A stretch of 64,000 nucleotides of DNA, taken from Deltaproteobacteria bacterium HGW-Deltaproteobacteria-19. Lineage in GTDB: Bacteria; Desulfobacterota; Syntrophia; Syntrophales; PHBD01. This document shows positions 1-7,459 of the stretch, one piece after another; the stretch's first letter is position 1; each line of letters starts with the position of its first letter. The notes below the pieces were generated by a model, which searched no databases, was not told the origin of the DNA, and saw nothing but the letters and a program-made list of their open reading frames with translations. Location of the stretch: positions 60,530 to 124,529 of the forward strand of contig PHBD01000003.1 in NCBI GenBank assembly GCA_002841865.1, written 5' to 3'. The translations under genes were made by a program, and so were the position numbers.

Positions 1-31
1 GGGCACCTCCGGGAGCCTGGACAACTACTGA
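1..31 (+). CDS. C-terminal end of an upstream phage ORF
   Basis: The first 31 bases read as the last nine codons of an open frame that closes with TGA at 29-31, fourteen bases before the next start. By position it is probably a head or head-tail connector gene of the prophage, as in Mu-like phages where a gp36-type gene precedes gp37. Too little is visible to name it. Confidence 0.35.
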   Translation, partial: GTSGSLDNY

Positions 32-44
32 AGGCGGCAGGGTC

Positions 45-539
45 ATGTACACCATCGAACAGATCGAAGACGCCATCACGACAAGGCTGGCTCCGCTGAA
101 AGTCGGTCACGAGGGAACGGAGCCGGATCCGCCCGCCGTCTGGCGGACGGTCCGGACGATCAAGAGCTACCAGGGAGAGCTGGACGACGAGGAGTCGATC
201 GCCCGGGCGACGAAGCTCTTTCCGGCCATCCTTGCCGTCTACGGGGGATCTGAATACGCCTCCCACGGTGCCAGAAAGGTCGAGAAGATGCGGTTTCACC
301 TGTTCGTCTGCGACCGCAGCCTGCGGGCCGAGGAGGAGGCGCGGCGCGGCGGCTCCGGGAATCCCGGGGTCTATGCCCTTCTGAACGGGGTCCGGGACCT
401 CCTGGTGGGGCAGCGGCTGTCCCTGGAGATCTACCCGTTTGAGCTGTCCCGGGAGGAGGCCGTCTGGTTCGGCAAGGGGATCTCGATCTACGGCGCCCTG
501 TACGAAACAGCCCAGCCGCACCTGTACCCGGGCGGATAG
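45..539 (+). CDS. DUF1834 family phage protein (Mu gp37-like)
   Basis: This 164-residue protein resembles the DUF1834 family (Mu gp37), a small structural or tail-completion protein found between the head-tail connector and tail tube genes of Mu-like phages. It opens with MYTIEQIEDAI and shows the family's pattern of an N-terminal helix, a central stretch on pressure of the form F(P)AILAVYGG, and an EIYPFE strand near the end. The start is supported by a purine-rich GGCAGGG a few bases upstream. It is followed after fourteen bases by a small ORF with a strong ribosome binding site. Its precise role in the virion is not known. Confidence 0.75.
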   Translation: MYTIEQIEDAITTRLAPLKVGHEGTEPDPPAVWRTVRTIKSYQGELDDEESIARATKLFPAILAVYGGSEYASHGARKVEKMRFHLFVCDRSLRAEEEARRGGSGNPGVYALLNGVRDLLVGQRLSLEIYPFELSREEAVWFGKGISIYGALYETAQPHLYPGG

Positions 540-553
540 AAAGGAGGATCGCG

Positions 554-712
554 ATGCCGATGGAGGATCGCTGCAATACCGGAGAGACCCGCTGGCTCGA
601 CCGGGCGGGCAAGGAACTGACTGAATCGGAATACCTGGAAACGCAGAAAGACCAGGAGAAGGAGGTAGGCAACGATGCTGAAAGCCCTGCTGCAACTGGC
701 AGCGAAAGCTGA
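554..712 (+). CDS. Small hydrophilic phage protein (52 aa)
   Basis: A 52-residue ORF starts at an ATG preceded by a textbook AAGGAGG at 541-547 and runs 38 bases into the tail tube gene, a translational overlap typical of phage modules. The product is very polar and acidic (RWLDRAGKELTESEYL in the middle, then a Glu/Lys/Ser-rich tail) with no membrane segment or signal peptide. In Mu, a small ORF (gp38, DUF2635) occupies the same position between gp37 and the tail structural genes, so it may be a positional equivalent, but I cannot show homology. The coding claim rests on the ribosome binding site and gene packing. Confidence 0.6.
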   Translation: MPMEDRCNTGETRWLDRAGKELTESEYLETQKDQEKEVGNDAESPAATGSES

Positions 713-1598
713 GGGAACGGAAGGGAGCGCCGAGACCCTGGCGGGTGCGGACGCCCTCCTGGTCATGAACCCGTCCTTCAAGCCTTCGATCGAAATGGGA
801 CCCCGGGACAACTACAGCTCCTCCCTGTCCCGCTGGTCTTCCGTACCGGGGAAACGTTCCGCCGTCATCGAGTTCGACGTGGAACTGAAGGGATCCGGGA
901 CGGCGGGAACGGCCCCGGCCCTGGGGAAACTCCTCAAGGCCTGCGGGTTTGGGGAAACCGTCGTGGCCGGCACCTCCGTCACGTACAAGCCGGCATCCGC
1001 GTCCATCGGCTCCATGACCCTGGCCCTATACTGGAACGGTGTCATCGAGGAGATCTGGGGCGCCCGGGGAGACGCGAGCCTGAAACTGGAGGACGGGAAG
1101 CCCGGGATCCTGCACTTCACTTTCACGGGGGCCGACTTCTCCGTCGCCGACGGGGCCATGCTGACCTCGGGGGTCGCCTATGAATCGACCGTCCCCCCGG
1201 CCTTCTTGAACGCCTCCATCACGATCGACTCCTATGCCGCCCTGGTGGGCGCCCTGGAGTTCCGGATGGGGAACAAGGTGGCCCTCCGGCCCGACGCGAA
1301 CGCCGCGAGCGGCCACAAGAGCGCCGTCATCACCGGCCGGGAACCGGTCCTGTCGATGGATCCCGAGTTTGTGACCGTGGCTACCTATGACTTCTTTGGG
1401 AAGCTCCGGAGCGGGAACCTGGGCGCCCTCACGGCAACCCTGGGAGCCGCGGCGGGAAACATCTGCACCATCACGGCCCCGAAGGTTCAGTACACGAACA
1501 TCACGCCCGGCGACAAGGATGGGCTTCTTTCTCTGGGCATGGATTGCCTCCTCACCCGAAACGCCGGCGACGACGAGCTGTCGATCGTCTTCACCTGA
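675..1598 (+). CDS. Phage tail tube protein
   Basis: This 307-residue protein matches the siphovirus tail tube family (Phage_tube_2-like), the subunit that polymerises as hexameric rings around the tape measure. The sequence is dominated by beta-strand-like segments with repeated patterns such as SAVIEFDVELKGSGTAGTAP, and the two halves look related, consistent with a tandem tube fold. The length fits the family. It lies directly before the chaperone pair and tape measure, the standard position. The ATG at 675 is within the preceding small ORF and has GAGGTAGGCAAC upstream. No sheath gene is present on either side, so the tail is non-contractile. Confidence 0.8.
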   Translation: MLKALLQLAAKAEGTEGSAETLAGADALLVMNPSFKPSIEMGPRDNYSSSLSRWSSVPGKRSAVIEFDVELKGSGTAGTAPALGKLLKACGFGETVVAGTSVTYKPASASIGSMTLALYWNGVIEEIWGARGDASLKLEDGKPGILHFTFTGADFSVADGAMLTSGVAYESTVPPAFLNASITIDSYAALVGALEFRMGNKVALRPDANAASGHKSAVITGREPVLSMDPEFVTVATYDFFGKLRSGNLGALTATLGAAAGNICTITAPKVQYTNITPGDKDGLLSLGMDCLLTRNAGDDELSIVFT

Positions 1599-1612
1599 TC
1601 GGAGTCCCTAGA

Positions 1613-2011
1613 ATGGAAAAGACCTACGCGATCAACGGCAAGACCTACGTCCAGCGTCCCCTGGTCCTCGGCCAGGCGGCCCAGCTCCTGGCCCTCCTCA
1701 AGGGCGTTTCCATCCCCGGAGAGGCGACGGCCCTGGGCATCGTCGCCGCCCTGGGGGAACGGATCCCCGACGCCCTGGCCATTGCCCTCACCGAAGAGGG
1801 GATGAGCCCCCGGGACAAGAACGTGACGGCTCTGGCGGAGGAGCTTGCCTTTGCCCTGCCTCCGGAGACGGCCCTGGAGGTGGTGGACCATTTTTTCGAA
1901 CTGAACCCCCTCTCTTCCTGGTTGAACCAGGTCGCGGACCTGATGAACCGGATCGGGACGGGGATGAAATCGACGGCGGCGCCTGGCTCGACGAGCTCTG
2001 TGTCCTGTTGA
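1613..2011 (+). CDS. Tail assembly chaperone, short form (gpG-like)
   Basis: A 132-residue, helix-rich protein lies between tail tube and tape measure, exactly where lambda G and its relatives sit. These proteins coat the tape measure during tail assembly and are normally made as a short form and a frameshifted long form. ATG 1613 is preferred over the upstream TTG/ATG codons because it follows the tube gene by 14 bases and opens with MEKTYAINGKTYVQRPLVLG, a natural N-terminus. A perfect T TTT TTC slippery heptamer lies in its reading frame at 1891-1897. Beyond that point the zero frame becomes low-complexity (Ser/Thr/Ala-rich), as expected for a tail read only by non-shifted ribosomes. Confidence 0.75.
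   Translation: MEKTYAINGKTYVQRPLVLGQAAQLLALLKGVSIPGEATALGIVAALGERIPDALAIALTEEGMSPRDKNVTALAEELAFALPPETALEVVDHFFELNPLSSWLNQVADLMNRIGTGMKSTAAPGSTSSVSC
1891..1897 (+). other. Candidate programmed -1 frameshift site (T TTT TTC)
   Basis: In the chaperone's own frame the codons read CAT TTT TTC, so the run forms an X XXY YYZ heptamer of the strongest kind known in bacteria. The -1 frame is open from well upstream through to TGA at 2245-2247, and the -1 product downstream (AWLDELCVLLTAG then an arginine-rich helix) looks like real protein. Slippage would give a fusion of about 211 residues. I did not identify a convincing downstream stimulatory structure by eye. Confidence 0.65.
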
Positions 2012-2247
2012 CCGCCGGGGACATCACCCGCCGCGATCGTGTGATCTGGACGGTCACCCTGCGCGACGCGGCTGCCTGGGCCAGGGCAGCCCTCCGGCAG
2101 CGTTACGAGTGGCTGGAATGGGTCGCCCAAGCCCTGGGGGCAAAAACGAAGCGGAAGGGAAAGGAAACCAGGGAGAAACGGTGCCGGCACCCCCTGGTCT
2201 GCAGGATCTGCCGGAAACCCTGCACAAGCCGTCTGACGGAACACTGA
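1897..2247 (+). CDS. Tail assembly chaperone extension read by -1 frameshift (gpT-like)
   Basis: The -1 frame is open from before the slippery site to 2247 and has no good start codon of its own; the first available are CTG/TTG codons at 2005-2008 without a ribosome binding site. Its product contains the amphipathic stretch WLDELCVLLTAGDITRRDR followed by a basic, cysteine-containing end. In lambda the T domain exists only as a fusion to G and contacts the tail tube, so this region is best read as the C-terminal part of the long chaperone rather than a free protein. It ends five bases before the tape measure gene, and a free start at 2008 cannot be excluded. Confidence 0.6.
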   Translation, partial: RTEPPLFLVEPGRGPDEPDRDGDEIDGGAWLDELCVLLTAGDITRRDRVIWTVTLRDAAAWARAALRQRYEWLEWVAQALGAKTKRKGKETREKRCRHPLVCRICRKPCTSRLTEH

Positions 2248-2251
2248 GGCC

Positions 2252-4714
2252 ATGAGCAACACCCGGATCCAGCTGATCATCGAGGCCGTGGGCAAGGTCG
2301 ACGAAGCCTTCAACGGGCTGAAGCGCCACTTGAAGGACTCCCAGGTCGAGACGGAGCGTTTGAACACCAAGACGACCGATCTGACGTCCAGCATCGGTCG
2401 CCTGGTGGCCTCGTTCGCCAGCCTGGCGACCGCCCTGGCCGCGGTGAAAAACGGGATCTCCTACCTGGCCAGGATCGAGACGGCGACCCTCGGCATTGCC
2501 TCCGCCTTCATGACCGGCGGCAAGTACATCGACCAGACGAGCCAGAAGGCCCTGGCCGCCGGGGATGCCCTGAAGGCCGCCCAGGGGGACGCCCGCAAGA
2601 TTATAGAGGAGTTGCAGTACGCCAACCTGCAGACGATCGCCACCCTGGACGAGTTGGTCAACGCCTACCAGGTGAGCCTCCCGGTCGCCCTGGCCAAGGG
2701 ATTCAACCGGCAACAGGTCAAGGAGTTTACCGTGGCGATGGTCCAGGCAGCCGGCGCCATCGGGCTCCAGATGAACCAACTGGGGGAGGAGACCCGGTCC
2801 CTCCTGACAGCCGCCATCGATCCCCGGAACAGCCGGATCGCGACGGTCCTGGGGATCCGCAACGAGGACATCAACAAGTTCAAGGGGGACGCGGACGGAC
2901 TGTTCGACTTCCTCATGGACAAGCTCTCGGCCTACCGCGTCGCCGGCGTCGAGGCCCAGAACACTTGGGCCGGCCTCTGGTCCAACTTCAAGGACATCCT
3001 GTCGCAGTCACTGGGTAAGGGTATCGAGCCCCTTTTCGACGCCCTCAAGACGGAACTGAAATCGGTCGCCGATTCCATTGTCGTCATCGACGACCAGGCA
3101 AAGAAGATCCGCTGGAACCCCCAATTTCTGGAAGGGGTCAACAACTTCCGGGATGGGCTCCAGGCCTGCATCGCCGAGGTCTACCGCCTGGGGATGCTTC
3201 TGGACAAGCTCGGCGGCTCCTTCGCCGCCGTCATGCACAACGTCACCCTTTCCGGCCTGAGGGGGAACGACCGCTGGGCAAAGATGAACGACGAGTACCG
3301 CGGGCGCTACATGGCGTCCGAGAAGGCCCTGCAGGACATGGCCATGCGGTCGATGGGCTGGAAGCCCGTCACTGCGGAGATCGACAAGCAGATGCGCGAG
3401 GCCGCGGCGCAGGGAAAGAAGAAGTTCGAGCAGCTGCAGGTCGACGTCGGCGGCGAGGATCCCGGGACCCGGCAGCTTCTTCGCTACTACCGGGACGCCG
3501 GGGCCGGCGGGAAGCCGGGATGGGACACGAATCCCGGCCGGCAGGAAAAGGAAAAGGGCGCGGCAAAGCTGGCCAAGGAATGGCAGAACACCCTCCGGGA
3601 TCTGAACGCGGATATCGCGAAGGATGGTCTCGACGAGTTCGAGCAGAAACTGGTCGATATCGGCAAGAAGATGGAGGAACTGCGGGCAAAGTTCAAGAAG
3701 GTTGCCGGGGCGGAGGATGAGATCTCGAAAGCCCAGGCCGCTCTCGAAAACAACGCGGTCACGCAGGCCGCCCGGAAGGACTTCGACGAATACCTCAAGG
3801 GCCTGGAGACGGAGAAGAAGATCATCGAGGAGGCCGAAAAGAAGCACCGCCAGGTCCAGGCCGCCCGCGAGGCGGACATCAAGAGCCGCCTGGATGAACT
3901 GGATGTGGCCGAACAGGAGGGAACGGCCCACGCCCAAACGCTGGAGGAGCGGATCCGCCTCACCCAGGAGCTGATCGCCCTGCAGGGAAAGGGGCTGGAG
4001 GCGATCAATAAAGAAAAGGACCCCACGGCCTGGTACGCACAGGAAACGGCCCTCCGGGCGTCCCGGAAGAACCTGCTCGCCCTGAACGCCGAGATCGATC
4101 CCATCCGGACGAAGCTCCGCCAGTATGGAGAAGAGGCGACCAACGTCGGGAAGAACCTGGGAGACGCCTTCACAAGAGCGTTCCGCAGTGCCGAAGACGC
4201 CCTGGCCGAATTCATCGTGACGGGGAAGAGCAGCTTCACCGACCTGGTGAATTCGATCCTGAAGGACTTGGCGCGGATCGCCATTCAAAAGACCATCACG
4301 GCGCCCCTGGCCAACGCGCTTTCCGGAATTAATTGGGGCAGCCTCTTCAGCAGCATCTTCGGCTCCGCCCAGGGGAACGTCTTCCGCGGCGGAAGGATTG
4401 TCCCCTTTGCAAAGGGAGGCACCATCGCGTTCAATCCGACCCTGTTCCCAATGGCCAACGGCATGGGCCTGATGGGGGAAGCCGGCCCGGAGGCGGTGCT
4501 TCCCTTGACGAGGCTCTCCAACGGAAACCTGGGCGTCCAGGCGAACTCCTCGCAGCCTTCGTCCGTCAAGGTCGAGATCAAGAACGAGTCCGGCCAGAAG
4601 TTGGCTGTAACCAACAGCGAGGCTTCCTGGAACGGCCAGGAACTGATTGTCTCGGTCTGGCTGGACGCCTTCCAGAGGAACGCCTTCGGCCTCCGGACGG
4701 CTCTGGGAGGATAG
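2252..4714 (+). CDS. Phage tail tape measure protein
   Basis: At 820 residues this is the largest alpha-helical tail gene and sets tail length while guarding the DNA exit path. The N-terminal half carries a tape-measure core with MERKT-like helices and a hydrophobic patch near residues 45-70, the middle (about 440-640) is strongly charged coiled coil, and the C-terminus around residues 640-720 matches the lambda-family tape measure C-domain (FTDLVNSILKDLARIAIQK and a following Gly/Ala-rich membrane-active region). ATG 2252 follows the chaperone stop by four bases. The gene is intact. Length suggests a tail somewhat shorter than lambda's, whose tape measure is about 850 residues. Confidence 0.9.
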   Translation: MSNTRIQLIIEAVGKVDEAFNGLKRHLKDSQVETERLNTKTTDLTSSIGRLVASFASLATALAAVKNGISYLARIETATLGIASAFMTGGKYIDQTSQKALAAGDALKAAQGDARKIIEELQYANLQTIATLDELVNAYQVSLPVALAKGFNRQQVKEFTVAMVQAAGAIGLQMNQLGEETRSLLTAAIDPRNSRIATVLGIRNEDINKFKGDADGLFDFLMDKLSAYRVAGVEAQNTWAGLWSNFKDILSQSLGKGIEPLFDALKTELKSVADSIVVIDDQAKKIRWNPQFLEGVNNFRDGLQACIAEVYRLGMLLDKLGGSFAAVMHNVTLSGLRGNDRWAKMNDEYRGRYMASEKALQDMAMRSMGWKPVTAEIDKQMREAAAQGKKKFEQLQVDVGGEDPGTRQLLRYYRDAGAGGKPGWDTNPGRQEKEKGAAKLAKEWQNTLRDLNADIAKDGLDEFEQKLVDIGKKMEELRAKFKKVAGAEDEISKAQAALENNAVTQAARKDFDEYLKGLETEKKIIEEAEKKHRQVQAAREADIKSRLDELDVAEQEGTAHAQTLEERIRLTQELIALQGKGLEAINKEKDPTAWYAQETALRASRKNLLALNAEIDPIRTKLRQYGEEATNVGKNLGDAFTRAFRSAEDALAEFIVTGKSSFTDLVNSILKDLARIAIQKTITAPLANALSGINWGSLFSSIFGSAQGNVFRGGRIVPFAKGGTIAFNPTLFPMANGMGLMGEAGPEAVLPLTRLSNGNLGVQANSSQPSSVKVEIKNESGQKLAVTNSEASWNGQELIVSVWLDAFQRNAFGLRTALGG

Positions 4715-4718
4715 CGAC

Positions 4719-5054
4719 GTGGCAAACTGGCCCTCCATCGCCAACCCCGACTTCGGCTTCAAGGAGACGGTCTACAAGCCGCAGATCCGCCAGGAGTTCG
4801 AGGCCAATTACGTCCAGAGCCGTCCCCGGTCGACGCGGTCCCTGAAACGCTGGGAGCTGGCCTGGTCGTTGATGTCCGAATCGGATTATCAGGCGCTTCT
4901 CAATTTCTTCACAGCCAACCAGGGCAACACCTTCGCGTGGACCCATCCCGTCAGCGGCACGTCCTACACCTGCCGTTTCTCGACGGACACCCTGGAGTCC
5001 GAGGTTATGACCGCCGGCTGGCGGAGGGTATCCGTCCCGATTGAGGAGCTCTGA
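4719..5054 (+). CDS. Phage minor tail protein M-like
   Basis: A 111-residue protein begins at GTG 4719, placed eight bases after GGGAGG in the end of the tape measure gene. The pattern WPSIANPDFGFKE at the N-terminus, a central SLKRWELAWS strand and the Trp-His-Pro segment FAWTHPVSGTSY are typical of lambda gpM-type proteins and related phage proteins that form part of the tail tip connecting the tube to the J hub. It overlaps the next gene by one base through a TGATG junction, implying translational coupling. Length is very close to lambda gpM (109 residues). Confidence 0.75.
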   Translation: MANWPSIANPDFGFKETVYKPQIRQEFEANYVQSRPRSTRSLKRWELAWSLMSESDYQALLNFFTANQGNTFAWTHPVSGTSYTCRFSTDTLESEVMTAGWRRVSVPIEEL

Positions 5055-5701
5055 TGCCGCTGCCCCTGTCTTCCATCGCCATCGAGGAAAAGAACAAGCT
5101 GGCCACGGACAGCGTTTTCCTCATCTGCCTTGAGATCGTGATCCCGGGCATTGTCGAGACGGTCCGTGTCGTCCGGAACAACGAGGATTTGACCTGGAAG
5201 GGGGAAACGTGGGTCGCGTTCCCCTTTGAAATTGACGAGATCGGGGACGTGTCGAAGGGCGAGGTTCCCCAGGTCAACGTGCGGGTTTCAAATGTTTCCC
5301 GCGCCCTGGAAGCCTATCTGTACGAGTACGACACCTACTGCAAAAACAACGGCTTCGCGCCGATCACAGTCAAGATCTACGTCGTCAACACGAAGGTCAT
5401 CCAGGCTGACGGGGATGCAGATCCTGAAGTGGAGCACGAGTTTGAACTGAAGCAGCCGAAGACTGATTCCAAGTGGGCAACTTTCGTTCTCGGAACCTCG
5501 AACCCGTTCAACCGCAGGTTCCCGCGAAACCGCATCCTCAAAAATTTTTGCCGGTATCGCCTGGGCGATGCCCGGTGCGGATATACCGGGACGGCAACGG
5601 CCTGTGACAAGACGCTCACCATGTGCCGGGCATTGGGCAATGCAAGCCGGTTCGGGGGATTCCCCGGAGCCGGATCCGGAGGGCTGAAAGTTGCATCCTG
5701 A
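5054..5701 (+). CDS. Phage minor tail protein L-like, Fe-S tail tip protein
   Basis: This 215-residue protein fits lambda gpL, a tail-tip component. Its last third contains four cysteines in the pattern NFCRYRLGDARCGY ... ACDKTLTMC, matching the conserved C-terminal cysteines that bind an iron-sulfur cluster in gpL. The N-terminal two thirds are beta-rich. The start ATG overlaps the stop of the M-like gene. It is slightly shorter than lambda gpL (232) but all four cysteines are kept. It overlaps the following peptidase gene by eleven bases, continuing the coupled tail-tip operon. Confidence 0.8.
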   Translation: MPLPLSSIAIEEKNKLATDSVFLICLEIVIPGIVETVRVVRNNEDLTWKGETWVAFPFEIDEIGDVSKGEVPQVNVRVSNVSRALEAYLYEYDTYCKNNGFAPITVKIYVVNTKVIQADGDADPEVEHEFELKQPKTDSKWATFVLGTSNPFNRRFPRNRILKNFCRYRLGDARCGYTGTATACDKTLTMCRALGNASRFGGFPGAGSGGLKVAS

Positions 5702-6095
5702 TCTTTCCGGTCTGATCGGTATCCCGTTCGTCCAGAACGGCCGTAATCCGGCCCAGGGCCTGGACTGCTGGGGCCTGTGCATGGAGGTCTTCAGGCGGTA
5801 CGGAATCGATGTCCCGGACTTTCAAATGGCCTGCTACGACGCCTTCCAGATTCATGATGCAGTCGAAAGCGAGCGGCCTTTCTGGATTCGGCTGGACGAA
5901 CCGGAAGACGGGTGCCTGGTCCTCTTCGCCCTGGACGCCTTTGCTCCCGACATCATTCAACACCTGGGCGTCTATGTCGGTGAAGGGAGAATCCTTCACA
6001 CCTTGGAAAAGCGCGGATCAAGCCTGATCCGACTGAACGACCGGTTCTTCGGGAAGAAGATGCGAGGGTTTTACCGTTGGAACGGAAGCCGCTGA
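5691..6095 (+). CDS. NlpC/P60-like tail tip peptidase (gpK-like)
   Basis: A 134-residue protein with the NlpC/P60 nucleophile motif QGLDCWGL (Cys near residue 26) and the histidine motif DIIQHLGVYV about 80 residues later. In lambda, gpK joins a JAB domain to this fold and helps assemble the tail tip; here only the NlpC/P60 half exists, as in many related phages. The start is a TTG at 5691 with GGAGGG upstream, inside the end of the L-like gene. Possible roles are processing of tail proteins or local cleavage of peptidoglycan at entry. It overlaps the next ORF by nineteen bases. Confidence 0.8.
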   Translation: MHPDLSGLIGIPFVQNGRNPAQGLDCWGLCMEVFRRYGIDVPDFQMACYDAFQIHDAVESERPFWIRLDEPEDGCLVLFALDAFAPDIIQHLGVYVGEGRILHTLEKRGSSLIRLNDRFFGKKMRGFYRWNGSR

Positions 6096-7450
6096 TTTCA
6101 AACGATCAGGTGCTTATTACCTGTGTCAGCAATCCCTTTGATCCGCTGGCCCCCGGGAGCCGGGACACCCGGGTTTTGCGCCCGGGGAAGACCCTCATGG
6201 AGATCATGGGGGAGTTCCAGGAGATCAACGAGGGGTACGAGATCGCCGTCAGCATCAACGGAGCTCTCCTGGAAGGAGGGCCGGAGCGATTCGACATCCG
6301 GCCATCCGGCGGGATGTCCGTCGTTTTTGCGGCGGTCCCCCAGGGTGGAGGCGGGAACGGCGGCAAGAACCCCCTGCAGACGATTCTCTCCCTTGTCGTG
6401 GTCATCGTTGCAGCGGTCGTCACGTATGGAGTGGGTGGTTATGTGGCCGGGGGTGCATGGGCTTGGGGTGCAGGAGCTTATGCGGGTGCAACGGGATGGG
6501 CAGCGGTCGCCGGGTATGCGGCGGGAATGGCCGTGGCCATTGCCGGCGGCTTGCTCGTCACGTCCCTATTCCCGGCGTCGGCGGCAATGGATTCCCTTAC
6601 ATCCGCCTCAAGCGATTTAAGCAGTTCTTCGGCAACCTACGGATGGGATGTCTCATCGAACCCGGTGGAGGAAGGGGGACCTGTTCCGGTCCTGTACGGG
6701 ACGCATCGGGTTGTCCCGACATTGATCGGGAAGTATGTCGAACTGGACGGCGACAACCAATATCTGAACCTCCTGTTTGCCGTGGCGGATCATGAAGTCA
6801 CGACCATGAGCGGTATTCGGATCAATGAAACCCCGGTCGAGAACTATTCCGGGATCTCAAAATCTCAGCGCATGGGGACCGTCGATCAACCCGTCATCCA
6901 GTTTTTCGGGGATACGCATGCTGATGTGCCGGTCTCGGCCCGGCTGAAAAGCGCCTCGGAATGGATCACCCGCCGCACCCAGGGGAACGTGGTCCAGGGG
7001 GTCGGGGTGGGCATCCTGTTCCCGAACGGCCTTTGCTACGCCAACGATTCGGGCGGAATCGACGCCCAGACCGTTGAACTGGAAGTCCAGTACCGGAAGG
7101 TCGGGGAGGAGGCTTGGACCGCCCTTTCCGAATATCATCAAGTCTCTGTCGAGGTTCCCGCCTACCGATGGTCGGCCGGATATTATGATGAAACCGGGAC
7201 TTGGATCGAAATGGAAGAAGGCTCCTCCGTCGCAACGGACCACATCGAATGCGATCCCTACACGCCGGATCCGGCCGTCTGGTCGTACAACCCGAATACC
7301 GACACCTACATCAAAAACGGGAGCATCGGGGCGGATGCAGCCCTTGGAGGCGGCGGCGGGGAAGTGGGCGGCGGTTCGGGTTCTTCGGGTGGTGGCATGA
7401 GCGGGATCGGCAGCGCGGGCGCCGGTGAATGCGGAAGCACAAGCGGTTAA
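6077..7450 (+). CDS. Tail tip hub protein, I-like plus N-terminal part of J
   Basis: This 457-residue ORF starts at TTG 6077 and begins with an I-like segment, then has a long hydrophobic Gly/Ala-rich stretch at about residues 100-165 with a double membrane-like character, then beta-rich sequence typical of the N-terminal region of J hub proteins (PVEEGGPVPVLYGTHRVVPT). It ends in a Gly/Ser-rich low-complexity tail at TAA 7448-7450. The next ORF is in the same frame and continues the J protein nine bases later, so the hub seems to be divided. Whether this is a natural split or a nonsense change in a decaying prophage is unresolved. Confidence 0.7.
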   Translation: MERKPLISNDQVLITCVSNPFDPLAPGSRDTRVLRPGKTLMEIMGEFQEINEGYEIAVSINGALLEGGPERFDIRPSGGMSVVFAAVPQGGGGNGGKNPLQTILSLVVVIVAAVVTYGVGGYVAGGAWAWGAGAYAGATGWAAVAGYAAGMAVAIAGGLLVTSLFPASAAMDSLTSASSDLSSSSATYGWDVSSNPVEEGGPVPVLYGTHRVVPTLIGKYVELDGDNQYLNLLFAVADHEVTTMSGIRINETPVENYSGISKSQRMGTVDQPVIQFFGDTHADVPVSARLKSASEWITRRTQGNVVQGVGVGILFPNGLCYANDSGGIDAQTVELEVQYRKVGEEAWTALSEYHQVSVEVPAYRWSAGYYDETGTWIEMEEGSSVATDHIECDPYTPDPAVWSYNPNTDTYIKNGSIGADAALGGGGGEVGGGSGSSGGGMSGIGSAGAGECGSTSG

Positions 7451-7459
7451 GGGAGAACG

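Noticed and set aside
160..672. Minus-strand ORF of 170 residues across the first phage genes
   Set aside because: Arg/Ser/Pro-rich low-complexity translation opposite two genes with good starts; a GC-rich shadow frame.
3008..4762. Long minus-strand ORF (584 residues) opposite the tape measure gene
   Set aside because: No ribosome binding site, Leu/Gly/Asp-biased translation with no recognisable motif, and complete overlap with a confident gene.
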